From JAWXTP01 sp044433415 (GTDB lineage Bacteria; Bacteroidota; Bacteroidia; Bacteroidales; Rikenellaceae): a stretch of DNA of 29,516 nucleotides. The notes under the pieces were generated by a model that ran no database searches, was not told the origin of the DNA, and saw nothing but the letters and a program-made list of their open reading frames with translations. Of this stretch, positions 6,516 to 13,480 are shown in pieces. Location of the stretch: assembly GCA_044433415.1 (NCBI GenBank), contig JAWXTP010000026.1, positions 1-29,516 of the forward strand, read 5' to 3'. The position numbers and the translations under genes are program-made. How positions within the stretch are numbered: the first letter of the stretch is position 1; every line of letters starts with the position of its first letter.

Positions 6516-7886
6516 ATGATAGTTGAATTTATAGCTAGAAATTTTCGTTCAATAAAAAATGATATTGTTTTATCGTTTGAATCGAATTCAAGTAAGCAGA
6601 AAATAGAAAATATTTTCTCAGCTAAGTATGGCACTAAGGGTAATGAACATAACTTAATAAAATCACTAGCAATTTATGGGGCTAACGCTTCAGGAAAAAG
6701 TAATATCATAAATGCTTTTTTTGCATTGCAATATCTAATTAAGTCATCTCATAGAAATGAAATAGGTAATACTATTCCATGTTATGAACCTTTTGCATTA
6801 AGTGTTGAAAATCAAAATATGCCTACCTATTTTGAGGTTTCTTTTATCATGCCCTTGCTTACTAAATCAGGTGAGCAGTCAACAAAATTTAAGTATATTG
6901 TCCAATATAATAAAACTAAAATAGAAAGGGAAGAGTTATATATTTATAATACAGTTAAAGACACGCTACTATTTACGCGAAAAAGTGAGGCGCAGCAATT
7001 TCATACTGTAGAATTTAAACGCTCGTTGAATGTTGAAGGAGCTAAAAAAGAAGTATTAGAAAATCAGCTATTTCTTTCTAAATTTAATACAGATGTGCAT
7101 AGTGTTCTTACACCTATATGTGCTTATTTTAGAGATATAGATATTGAGCTTGCTGACGGATCTTCAAGAACAAAAATAATAAATGACCGTATAGCAAGAG
7201 AAATAATGTCAGATTCAACAAATTCTTTAAAGAAGAAGCTGATCCATTTGACAGAAGTAGCGGATATGTCTATAAAAGGTATTTCTGTAAAAGAAAGAGA
7301 TGAGTCTGAATTTAATTTTTTAGGTATATTCCCAGATAAATTAAAGAAGAAAATTATTGATGATAATAAACTTAATATTGAATTTGAACACCCTTTATAT
7401 AAAGGAGAACAAGAGGTTGACACGGAGCGCATTTCTATAGAAAGACAGTCGTTAGGTACACAAGTAATCTTTGGTTTAGGCGCTCGTATGCTTCAGGCAT
7501 TGGAAAAAGGAGGGGTATTGTTTTATGACGAAATAAATAGTAGTCTTCATCCGTTATTGTCTAAGTTTTTAGTCTCTTTGTTTAATAATAATATTAGCAA
7601 TCCCAAAAATGCACAGCTTGTTGTTACTTCGCATGAACCCTCAATTATAGAAAGGGGGCATTTGAGATCGGATCAGATATGGTTTGTTGAAAAAAATGTA
7701 TATGGAGCTTCTGAGTTATTCTCAGCACAAGATTTTGAAGGTGTAAGAGAGGATATTCCTTTTGATAAATGGTATGAATCAGGAAAATTTGGTGCTATTC
7801 CAAACATAGGAAGTGTAACTCAAATGTTTGACACCTTTAGAAAAGATGAAGATTATGAGACAAAAAAGAAAACTAAGGAGTCTTGA
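6516..7886 (+). CDS. rloA: RloA-like AAA15-family ATPase (AbiLi-type defence ATPase)
   Basis: This 456-residue SMC/ABC-like ATPase of the AAA15 family has the typical start MIVEFIARNFRSIKND. Walker A is GANASGKS at 55-62, an ABC-like signature is ERQSLGTQ at 309-316, Walker B is VLFYDEI at 334-340 (Glu339 catalytic), a D-loop-like SSLHP follows, and the switch segment is VTSHEPSII. Residues 70-300 hold the variable arm. Paired with RloB, such ATPases act in phage defence; the pair corresponds to AbiL of lactococci, and the related PARIS system uses an AAA15 ATPase to hold a TOPRIM nuclease until it is triggered. The gene overlaps rloB by up to 59 nt, implying coupled translation. Family is confident; the trigger is unknown. 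Confidence 0.85.
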   Translation: MIVEFIARNFRSIKNDIVLSFESNSSKQKIENIFSAKYGTKGNEHNLIKSLAIYGANASGKSNIINAFFALQYLIKSSHRNEIGNTIPCYEPFALSVENQNMPTYFEVSFIMPLLTKSGEQSTKFKYIVQYNKTKIEREELYIYNTVKDTLLFTRKSEAQQFHTVEFKRSLNVEGAKKEVLENQLFLSKFNTDVHSVLTPICAYFRDIDIELADGSSRTKIINDRIAREIMSDSTNSLKKKLIHLTEVADMSIKGISVKERDESEFNFLGIFPDKLKKKIIDDNKLNIEFEHPLYKGEQEVDTERISIERQSLGTQVIFGLGARMLQALEKGGVLFYDEINSSLHPLLSKFLVSLFNNNISNPKNAQLVVTSHEPSIIERGHLRSDQIWFVEKNVYGASELFSAQDFEGVREDIPFDKWYESGKFGAIPNIGSVTQMFDTFRKDEDYETKKKTKES

Positions 7887-8961
7887 TATAGGTGTAGTTT
7901 GCGAGGGGACGAAGACAGAGAACGTTTATTTTTTTCAAATGTTTGATCAAGAATCATCACTTAAGGGAGTTAATTATCGCATTATACCTAAAGAAGAGGA
8001 GTCTGGTAATATCGAACGAGCCAATAATAAGCGTTCTAAAAGAACAATTAAAAAAAGTAAGCTAAATATATACCATGAACTAGAAGAATTGGATGAAGAT
8101 ACTTATAAAAAATATAAAGCTCAGCCACTTCGTTATGTGCGTGAAGCATATTTGTTGAAAGAAGATTTTGGTTTAAGTGAAGTGTGGGCAGTATTTGACA
8201 AGGACGGACACCCTAGTTTGCAAGAGGCTTTTGAGAAAGCTGAGCAATGGGGAGTTAATATCGCGTTTAGTAGTTTATCTTTTGAGCAATGGGTATTGTT
8301 GCATTATGAGAAGTCTTGTGCTAGTTTTCATATTGTTGCATGTAAGAATAAAACTAAGTCTATTGATTGCAATAAAATTATTCCATGTATTAATCCCGAC
8401 GATGAATGTTTGTGTGGATATATAAGACGTAATTACTACCATAATTACTCAAAGAGTGATACAAATATATACAGACATTTAAGACCTTATTTAGAGAAAG
8501 CTATAGAAAACTCAGCTTGGTTAAGAAATTTAAACAATAATATCACATCTAAAGTATATGATTCTAATCCCTATTGTGATATGGATAAATTTGTACTTAG
8601 ATTATTGAATTTAAAATCTTTAGTAGTTCCAATGGTGGATTGGTTTAATGTTGATGATATGGTGTGTATTAGTGGTAATATTGAGATTACTGCAAAATTA
8701 TGTGAGGATACTGTTGTTGTTTGTATTTACAACTCCTCAAGAGTAACATTTGTGCTAGATTGTGGAACTGTCTTTTTATCAACTGAAAAGAATAATAATA
8801 TTTTTAGTTACAAAGAAAAAATAATTGTAAGTTCAGAAGAAAGTAAATGTATTGAGATATTTAATAGTCAAAATACTTTTAGATATTTAAATATATTGTA
8901 TGAAGGCACTAAATATTTGTGTGATATTGCGATGGATAGTATTAACGAGAAAACGGAGTAG
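7828..8961 (+). CDS. rloB: RloB-like TOPRIM-type effector (AbiLii-type) with extra C-terminal domain
   Basis: The longest frame is 377 residues; internal Met7 (7846) or Met10 (7855, MRQKRKLRSLD) are likelier starts because RloB proteins begin with a short basic stretch before the first strand. The TOPRIM-like core shows VCEGTKTE at 24-31, an acidic VFDKDGH at 122-128 and SFEQWVLLHY at 151-160. NPYCDMDKFVLRLL at 247-260 matches the segment that normally ends RloB. About 110 residues then follow, rich in beta-strand pattern (VVVCIYNSSRVTFVLDCG), which ordinary RloB proteins (roughly 200-230 residues) lack. The last residues, SINEKTE, are shared with the portal. It probably acts as the nuclease released by RloA; the nuclease target is unknown. 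Confidence 0.8.
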   Translation: MTPLEKMKIMRQKRKLRSLDIGVVCEGTKTENVYFFQMFDQESSLKGVNYRIIPKEEESGNIERANNKRSKRTIKKSKLNIYHELEELDEDTYKKYKAQPLRYVREAYLLKEDFGLSEVWAVFDKDGHPSLQEAFEKAEQWGVNIAFSSLSFEQWVLLHYEKSCASFHIVACKNKTKSIDCNKIIPCINPDDECLCGYIRRNYYHNYSKSDTNIYRHLRPYLEKAIENSAWLRNLNNNITSKVYDSNPYCDMDKFVLRLLNLKSLVVPMVDWFNVDDMVCISGNIEITAKLCEDTVVVCIYNSSRVTFVLDCGTVFLSTEKNNNIFSYKEKIIVSSEESKCIEIFNSQNTFRYLNILYEGTKYLCDIAMDSINEKTE

Positions 8962-9034
8962 GTGTTAGCTTGTAGGTTTTAGGTGTTAGCTTGTAGCTTG
9001 TAGGTGTTGCGCCCCTTAAGGGGGCGCTTATTAT
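8938..9034 (+). repeat. Direct repeat flanking the rloAB cassette, copy B
   Basis: This is the second copy of the repeat at 6179-6310. It covers the last codons and stop of rloB, six heptamers (8963-9004) and the same GC-rich hairpin (9009-9027). It includes the 45-bp and 48-bp blocks that are identical to copy A. Confidence 0.92.
9009..9034 (+). terminator. GC-rich hairpin terminator after rloB
   Basis: This is identical to the hairpin after the portal gene: gcgcccc paired with ggggcgc, followed by ttattat. It ends the rloAB transcript. Confidence 0.6.
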
Positions 9035-9037
9035 TAT

Positions 9038-9070
9038 AAAGAGAGAACGACCTTTTGGGTTACTCTCTTT
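9038..9070. terminator. Probable bidirectional terminator between rloB and yibE/F
   Basis: aaagagag (9038-9045) pairs with ctctcttt (9063-9070), with further pairing of acc with ggt in the loop. T-runs follow on the plus strand and A/T runs on the minus strand. It separates the convergent rloB and YibE/F genes. Confidence 0.55.
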
Positions 9071-9079
9071 TCTTACCAA

Positions 9080-10183
9080 TTAATATTTTTTAGAAAAGAC
9101 CAGTCCCCCAATAAAAGCGGTAATAGGAGCTACCAGCACCAAACCAAAGCTACCCACCATAGTTAGTAATATCTCAGAAGCTATATATCCTCTATTAACT
9201 ATACTCTCTAGAGGGACTCCCTGAGCCATGAAAGCCATAAGAGCAAACATAAAGCTCCCTGAGTAAGCAAATAGTAGGGTAGTAGTCATACTTCCCACCA
9301 CAGGGGCGGCAATGTTAAGACCTGATTTAGTAAGTTCCTTAGCGCTTAGTTGAGGTGCTTTAGTAATTATCTCGTCTTGTGCGGCGGCGATATCCATAGA
9401 CACATCCATCACGGCACCTGCTGAGGAGATAAAGATACAAGCTATAAACATCTCCGCGAAGTTTAGGTTTGAGAATCCTGCGTATAGTAGGGCATCAGCA
9501 TATTCTTGTACTGTCCCAGGAATCTTAAAGAAATAACCAAACGCGAGTGCTAGTGCAGCAGTTACTACCACACCTGACATAGCACCTAGCAGTGCTACAA
9601 ACCCCTTTTTAGAGATACCTCCCACGAGTAGTATAATCACAGAGGTAGTGACAAATACCACACCTATAGACACAAAAAGTGGGGAGTAACCATTTAATAG
9701 TGAAGGTATAAGAACTTTCCAGAATGTGAGTGCTGTAAATGCAAATGATAAAGCAGCTTTAGCGCCTGTTTTCCCAGCGAAGAAGATAAGAGCTATTACG
9801 AAAGCTATGACAAGGAAAAGTTCCAGGTCTTGCCTATAGTAGTCTTCTGTTCTGGTTTCTATGATTTGGTTATCTTTAACACGTGATACGGCAAGAACCT
9901 TATCACCAAGCTCAAAGATTTTATCTTTTCGTTTATCACCAAGCAGTTCATTTTTAGCAGTCACAGTATCCCCTTTAAAGTCTCCAGAAAGGAGTTTTAA
10001 AGTTAATATCTGAGTGCCAAGATTTACGATAGAAATAGAGCTAAGGTCACTATTGTCAATATCTATGATTTTAGCTTTTTCATAGAGTAGATTTTGGGTG
10101 AGAGCAGGGTTTTCATAACCTGTAGGGATGAAAATTAGTGCTACTACTGCTAAGGAGATGATTATTAAAAAAGCGTTTTTCAT
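9080..10183 (-). CDS. YibE/F-like integral membrane protein
   Basis: This 367-residue protein matches the YibE/F family. One N-terminal membrane anchor (about 4-20) precedes an extracytoplasmic beta-rich part (about 35-115, ending ETRTEDYYRQDLELFLVIAF). Seven or so membrane helices follow. Family-typical motifs include FFAGKTGAKAALSF, a GGISKKGFVALLGAMSGV turn and SSAGAVMDVSMDIAAAQDEI near 262-281. The family is widespread in Firmicutes and Bacteroidota; its biochemical role is not firmly known and some annotators suggest transport. It stands alone, converging on rloB. I see no clear promoter. Family assignment is strong; function is open. Confidence 0.85.
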   Translation of the reverse strand: MKNAFLIIISLAVVALIFIPTGYENPALTQNLLYEKAKIIDIDNSDLSSISIVNLGTQILTLKLLSGDFKGDTVTAKNELLGDKRKDKIFELGDKVLAVSRVKDNQIIETRTEDYYRQDLELFLVIAFVIALIFFAGKTGAKAALSFAFTALTFWKVLIPSLLNGYSPLFVSIGVVFVTTSVIILLVGGISKKGFVALLGAMSGVVVTAALALAFGYFFKIPGTVQEYADALLYAGFSNLNFAEMFIACIFISSAGAVMDVSMDIAAAQDEIITKAPQLSAKELTKSGLNIAAPVVGSMTTTLLFAYSGSFMFALMAFMAQGVPLESIVNRGYIASEILLTMVGSFGLVLVAPITAFIGGLVFSKKY

Positions 10184-10253
10184 GAGGGGAATTAAATGAT
10201 TAATTAGGTGTTAAGAGTTGCTTTATAATCTCTAACTTACTGAGCTTTTTTGT

Positions 10254-10799
10254 TTATATATTGTATCCTTCAGGGTATTGTTCAGGATATATAAGAGAGT
10301 AACCTCCGTCAGTAATTAATGACATATCATAAAAACATACTTGTATTTGAGGTGTTAGGTCAAATCGTTGTTTGTTATCAATGTTAATACTGTCACTGAA
10401 TTTGTTGTTTAGACTTCGACTTGGATGCTGCATTCGGGTTGCTTTAAAGTCAAATATACCAATTTCTATCATAAAAGCTATGATTCTACCTATGGTAGTA
10501 GTTTTAGCATCATATAGGTTTCTTTTTTTTGTTAATTCAATAACATCTTTCAGTGTGTCTTTATGTTTGTAGTTGTCAATTAAATCAAAACACGTAAACT
10601 CATTTTTAGTATATGATGATTTGTAAATTTTATAGTCCAAGCCTTTTCTTGTATACCAAAGATGCCCCCACCAATGTGCGTTGTCAATATAATGTTCCCA
10701 GAAATAATATCCACATCCAAGCCATGCTTTTTCATCTTTACACCACCAAGGTGTATTTCTTGGTGGATTACTTTTTACAGATTGGTATATATCAATCAT
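10254..10799 (-). CDS. Putative toxin, ADP-ribosyltransferase-like, of a toxin-antitoxin-chaperone module
   Basis: This 181-residue soluble protein begins IYQSVKSNP and has G28-C-G-Y-Y-F-W-E35, then Asn40-Ala41 and Trp43-Trp44. This recalls the G-x-G-F/Y-Y-F/V-W-E ... A-x-x-W pattern of small ADP-ribosyltransferase-fold toxins of the DUF3990 kind. The late segment TPQIQVCFYDM (149-159) fits the Gln/Glu-containing third motif that such proteins carry near the C-terminus. It is the last gene of a tight operon, 6 nt after a SecB-like chaperone gene that itself follows a small acidic protein. That order and content are those of toxin-antitoxin-chaperone modules, in particular CmdTAC, whose toxin ADP-ribosylates mRNA. 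The fold assignment rests on pattern memory and is tentative. Confidence 0.5.
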   Translation of the reverse strand: MIDIYQSVKSNPPRNTPWWCKDEKAWLGCGYYFWEHYIDNAHWWGHLWYTRKGLDYKIYKSSYTKNEFTCFDLIDNYKHKDTLKDVIELTKKRNLYDAKTTTIGRIIAFMIEIGIFDFKATRMQHPSRSLNNKFSDSINIDNKQRFDLTPQIQVCFYDMSLITDGGYSLIYPEQYPEGYNI

Positions 10800-10805
10800 A
10801 AATGA

Positions 10806-11219
10806 TTATTTTTTAGAAGTGTTGTTTCTTAACTTTGATTGTAAAGAAGAAAGGTTTAATGTAGGTAATATAATTCCTTTAATATTAGCTTGTGTTGAAA
10901 TGATGCTAATATAACTTCTCACGTAAGGGAATAATATTGCGATACAATTTCCATAAAAATAATCAGGAATATCTGTAAATGATATCTTATTATGAAAAAC
11001 AAAATGTCCTTTACATTGTATAGATACAAATGCGTTTTCTTTATCTTCGCTTTTCACAGTAACAAAAAATGTTAATTCAAACATTGATTGTTCTTCATAA
11101 AATAGCCCTGAGGTGTTAAAATTCAATTGTAGGTTGTCGTTACCTTTTTTACTTAAATCCATTGAAACATAGTCAAATAGATAATTGGTGATACTAAAAC
11201 TTGCTATTTGTGTATTCAT
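10806..11219 (-). CDS. SecB-like chaperone of a toxin-antitoxin-chaperone module
   Basis: This 137-residue protein is a SecB-family chaperone. The closing segment of residues 92-122 contains AILFPYVRSYISIISTQA and GIILPTLNL, the region by which SecB relatives (FPY-R-S-I ... ILP-LNL) are recognised, and the N-terminal half is a four-strand beta pattern. Housekeeping SecB holds preproteins for SecA. Solitary SecB-like proteins beside a small antitoxin and a toxin act instead as antitoxin chaperones, as with Rv1957 and CmdC. Gaps of 11 nt upstream and 6 nt downstream indicate one operon. Family membership is confident; the specialised role is inferred from neighbours. Confidence 0.8.
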   Translation of the reverse strand: MNTQIASFSITNYLFDYVSMDLSKKGNDNLQLNFNTSGLFYEEQSMFELTFFVTVKSEDKENAFVSIQCKGHFVFHNKISFTDIPDYFYGNCIAILFPYVRSYISIISTQANIKGIILPTLNLSSLQSKLRNNTSKK

Positions 11220-11230
11220 CGTAGTGATTT

Positions 11231-11437
11231 TTAATAAATAAAGCTCGAAGAAAACTCCGAGCTTATGCCTTGTTCTTTAATTTCAGTATAAACAAAATCA
11301 GACTCAACATTTAAAAAGTCGTATGCTTTAACGCCATAGTCATTATCAAAGTGAACTGTCTTTTCCCAGTCTTTTGTAATTTGCTCTTGTGGCGTTTCTG
11401 AAAAATATTTTTCTAATTTTAATAACAAATTATCCAT
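11231..11437 (-). CDS. Small acidic protein, candidate chaperone-dependent antitoxin
   Basis: This 68-residue acidic protein begins with an amphipathic helix (LLLKLEKYFSETPQEQITKDWEK). The pattern F-x-x-T-P-x-E-x-I-x-x-D-W is common in small Bacteroidota proteins encoded beside toxins. Its tail (SSEFSSSFIY) ends in aromatic and hydrophobic residues, reminiscent of the chaperone-addiction segment that makes TAC antitoxins depend on their SecB-like partner. It is the first gene of the operon with the chaperone and putative toxin genes. No DNA-binding motif is visible, so autoregulation is not evident. Antitoxin identity is inferred from position, size and charge. Confidence 0.55.
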   Translation of the reverse strand: MDNLLLKLEKYFSETPQEQITKDWEKTVHFDNDYGVKAYDFLNVESDFVYTEIKEQGISSEFSSSFIY

Positions 11438-11513
11438 AGCAATTCAGATTAATTTAAGAATAAGGAAATACTAACTAGTAAGCAAAATAGGTACCATGAT
11501 TAACCTCCATATG

Positions 11514-11542
11514 CAAAGATACGCTTTTTTTTGTAAATTCAA
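11514..11542 (-). promoter_or_regulatory. Promoter of the chaperone module
   Basis: On the minus strand, TATCTTTG (plus 11514-11521) matches the -7 consensus, with TTG (plus 11540-11542) upstream after 18 nt as a weak -33. Transcription would start near 11507, about 70 nt before the small acidic gene. Confidence 0.45.
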
Positions 11543-11567
11543 TAAATATTTATATTTTTTTATCTAA

Positions 11568-11583
11568 TCGCTTGTCGTGACCC
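11568..11583. repeat. Dispersed repeat TCGCTTGTCG-YGAC
   Basis: tcgcttgtcgtgaccc is a half-copy of the palindrome arm at 101-117. It lies between the chaperone module and the phosphatase gene. Related copies are at 101-117, 162-180 and 29307-29328. Confidence 0.7.
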
Positions 11584-11643
11584 AGCTTGACTCAGGTTAC
11601 CTAGCCTAAACTAGCTTCCCTAGGAAAAGCCTTCACCACAGTT

Positions 11644-13215
11644 CTATAAGCAACACTTAATTTTCTTCGCGATATCTGTATTATCGTAATACCCACTAAA
11701 TAACTGAGCACTAGTGCCGTGAGCAAAAACCATCACAGGTACTGCTGTATGTGTAAAACTAGTAAAGTCCACTCCAGCTTTATTATTTAATATTTGCGAG
11801 CAAGTAGTAGTGAAAGGGTCATAACCTCCATAGTTAGAGTAATACTTATCAGTATCGTCAAAACCTCTTTTCTGTATTTTATTCACACTCTTGCCATAAG
11901 CCTCACGTAAAATCTTAACCTCAAAATCTGAAAGTTCAGCTGTCTGAGACTTAAGACCTTCTGAGCCGTCTGTGATATTGTTTGTAAAGCCATATTGCTC
12001 ACATGCGAATGCTAGCAATTTGTTGAAAGACTCACCAGCAGTAATTTTTGCTATGGCGTGACTTCCAAATACTGTTGCTGACATCTTAGGACGTGCAAGA
12101 AGTTCAAATGCAGATTCATAACCTGTACCACCATAACCTATAGCAAGACCACCACAGTCATGGTCACCAGTCACTACAATAAGAGTCTCGTTAGGGTGTG
12201 CTGCTGCAAACTGTAGAGCTACACCTATAGCTTCATCGAAAGCTACCACTTCATAAGTACATGTTGCAGCATCGTTAGCGTGGCATGCCCAGTCTATCTT
12301 GCCGCCTTCTACCATCATGAAGAAGCCTTTTTCATTATCTAGAAGCTCTATACCTTTAGCAGTAAATTGTGCTAATGATATTCTATCATCATCTGAGGCT
12401 TGGTGAGCTAAGTCTATGGTGTAAGGAAGTGCAGAGCCATCACCTATGTATTGTTTGTTAGATAGCATATCTATCGTTGCAATTACAGGAGTGTTATCTG
12501 AGGCTTTAGCATTGTCAAATTCAGCTTTTGTAGTTACCATTTTAAAGCCAGCAGTTTCTGCCTTAGCTTTAAAAGAGGAGAATGCTGTAGGTAGGTCAGT
12601 GCCTTCTTTTGCGGCTCTTTTCTCCCATTTAGGGCAGCCACCTGCGAAGTAGTCAAATCCAGAAGTTAGTATCTGTTCTGATATATCGGCATACTTGCTA
12701 CGGCTTGGGGCGTGAGAGTAGAAACATGCAGGTGTAGCGTGGTCTATGCTCACACTAGAAACGATACCTACTTTCATACCTTTCTCTTTTGCTGCTTCTG
12801 CTATGGTTTTAAGTTTTGTGCCGTCAGGTTTCTCAGAGATGACACCTACATCGGTTTTGCTACCTGTAGCTAGTGCAGTACCTGCTGCTGCTGAGTCAGT
12901 GATATAACGGTTCTCAGCATTTGTTGTTGCTAGACCCGTAACACTTAGTGTTTTTATATTAAGTCCTTCAACTTTTGATGTAGAATTTGTTAGCTTAGCA
13001 TAGTTCTCTTGAAATTGAGGTACTGTAAGGGCAGCTTCAGCAAGTCGTACCTGTGGAGCAGCCATTCCGTCACCTATAAAGTAAAACACATACTTAGCTT
13101 TAGTTGCTGTTGTGCTGTTAGAGTTAGATGCAGAGTTTTGTGCACTATTTCCTTGACATGAGATGGTTACAACGGTTATAAATACCATTGTAAAAAGTTT
13201 GTATAACATTTTCAT
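11644..13215 (-). CDS. phoA: Alkaline phosphatase, lipoprotein
   Basis: This 523-residue protein is a phosphomonoesterase of the alkaline phosphatase superfamily, which frees inorganic phosphate outside the cytoplasm. A lipoprotein signal ends at Cys20 (VVTISC) and a Ser/Asn/Thr-rich linker follows. Metal and catalytic motifs are present: FIGDGM (Asp49), the nucleophile Ser108 in TDSAAAGTALATG, GGKIDWACHANDAA with its metal ligands, TGDHDCGG, and the late HGTSAQLFSG histidine segment. The length is normal for the family with a linker. It is a single-gene unit with its own promoter and a striking leader. Phosphate-starvation control is usual for such genes but no known Pho box is recognised here. 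Confidence 0.92.
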   Translation of the reverse strand: MKMLYKLFTMVFITVVTISCQGNSAQNSASNSNSTTATKAKYVFYFIGDGMAAPQVRLAEAALTVPQFQENYAKLTNSTSKVEGLNIKTLSVTGLATTNAENRYITDSAAAGTALATGSKTDVGVISEKPDGTKLKTIAEAAKEKGMKVGIVSSVSIDHATPACFYSHAPSRSKYADISEQILTSGFDYFAGGCPKWEKRAAKEGTDLPTAFSSFKAKAETAGFKMVTTKAEFDNAKASDNTPVIATIDMLSNKQYIGDGSALPYTIDLAHQASDDDRISLAQFTAKGIELLDNEKGFFMMVEGGKIDWACHANDAATCTYEVVAFDEAIGVALQFAAAHPNETLIVVTGDHDCGGLAIGYGGTGYESAFELLARPKMSATVFGSHAIAKITAGESFNKLLAFACEQYGFTNNITDGSEGLKSQTAELSDFEVKILREAYGKSVNKIQKRGFDDTDKYYSNYGGYDPFTTTCSQILNNKAGVDFTSFTHTAVPVMVFAHGTSAQLFSGYYDNTDIAKKIKCCL

Positions 13216-13251
13216 AATTTTATAATTTTTAATTCAATGTATTATGTAAAC

Positions 13252-13306
13252 GCCATAGAAAATATAATAATCACCTGTGGGTAAAATATTATGATATTTT
13301 TATGGC
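13252..13306 (-). promoter_or_regulatory. Large stem-loop in the phosphatase mRNA leader
   Basis: Plus-strand 13252-13271 pairs with 13288-13306 (gccata plus aaaatat plus ataat, with one bulge and one mismatch), giving a stem of about 19 bp and a loop of about 16 nt containing cctgtgggt. It lies inside the predicted leader, about 35 nt before the start codon. A T-run (13307-13312) follows only on the plus strand, so for the phosphatase transcript it is a leader structure rather than a terminator. Confidence 0.55.
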
Positions 13307-13337
13307 TTTTTTCATATTTTATGATTTTTAATTTTTA

Positions 13338-13371
13338 CAAAGGTATAATATTAATGTTACTTTAACATTAA
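13338..13371 (-). promoter_or_regulatory. Phosphatase promoter with overlapping operator-like palindrome
   Basis: On the minus strand, TACCTTTG (plus 13338-13345) is a -7 box match. Just upstream, plus 13351-13359 (ttaatgtta) and 13363-13371 (taacattaa) form a perfect 9-bp palindrome with a 3-nt centre, lying over the -33 region where no TTTG is present. This arrangement suits regulation by a dimeric factor. The leader would be about 115 nt long. Confidence 0.55.
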
Positions 13372-13480
13372 GAAAATTAAAAAAAACTTTAAAAAAATGT
13401 TTTGTGTTGGTGATTCGAGAAAACCTTATAAGTCCCCTTTAAACTCTTAAACCAAATAAAACCAATAATTAAATTCTTCT

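Noticed and set aside
6516..8961. Calling the AAA15/TOPRIM pair a PARIS system
   Set aside because: PARIS uses a DUF4435-type TOPRIM protein; the partner here has RloB motifs (CEG-x-x-TE, FDKDGH, NP-x-x-D-x-x-K-F), so the RloAB/AbiL assignment fits better.
6179..9034. Insertion sequence or integrase-driven element carrying rloAB
   Set aside because: No transposase or recombinase gene and no terminal inverted repeats bound the cassette; only the direct repeats are seen.
10208..10236. Hairpin between YibE/F and the putative toxin gene as a terminator
   Set aside because: The stem is short with a bulge and no T-run follows on the minus strand.
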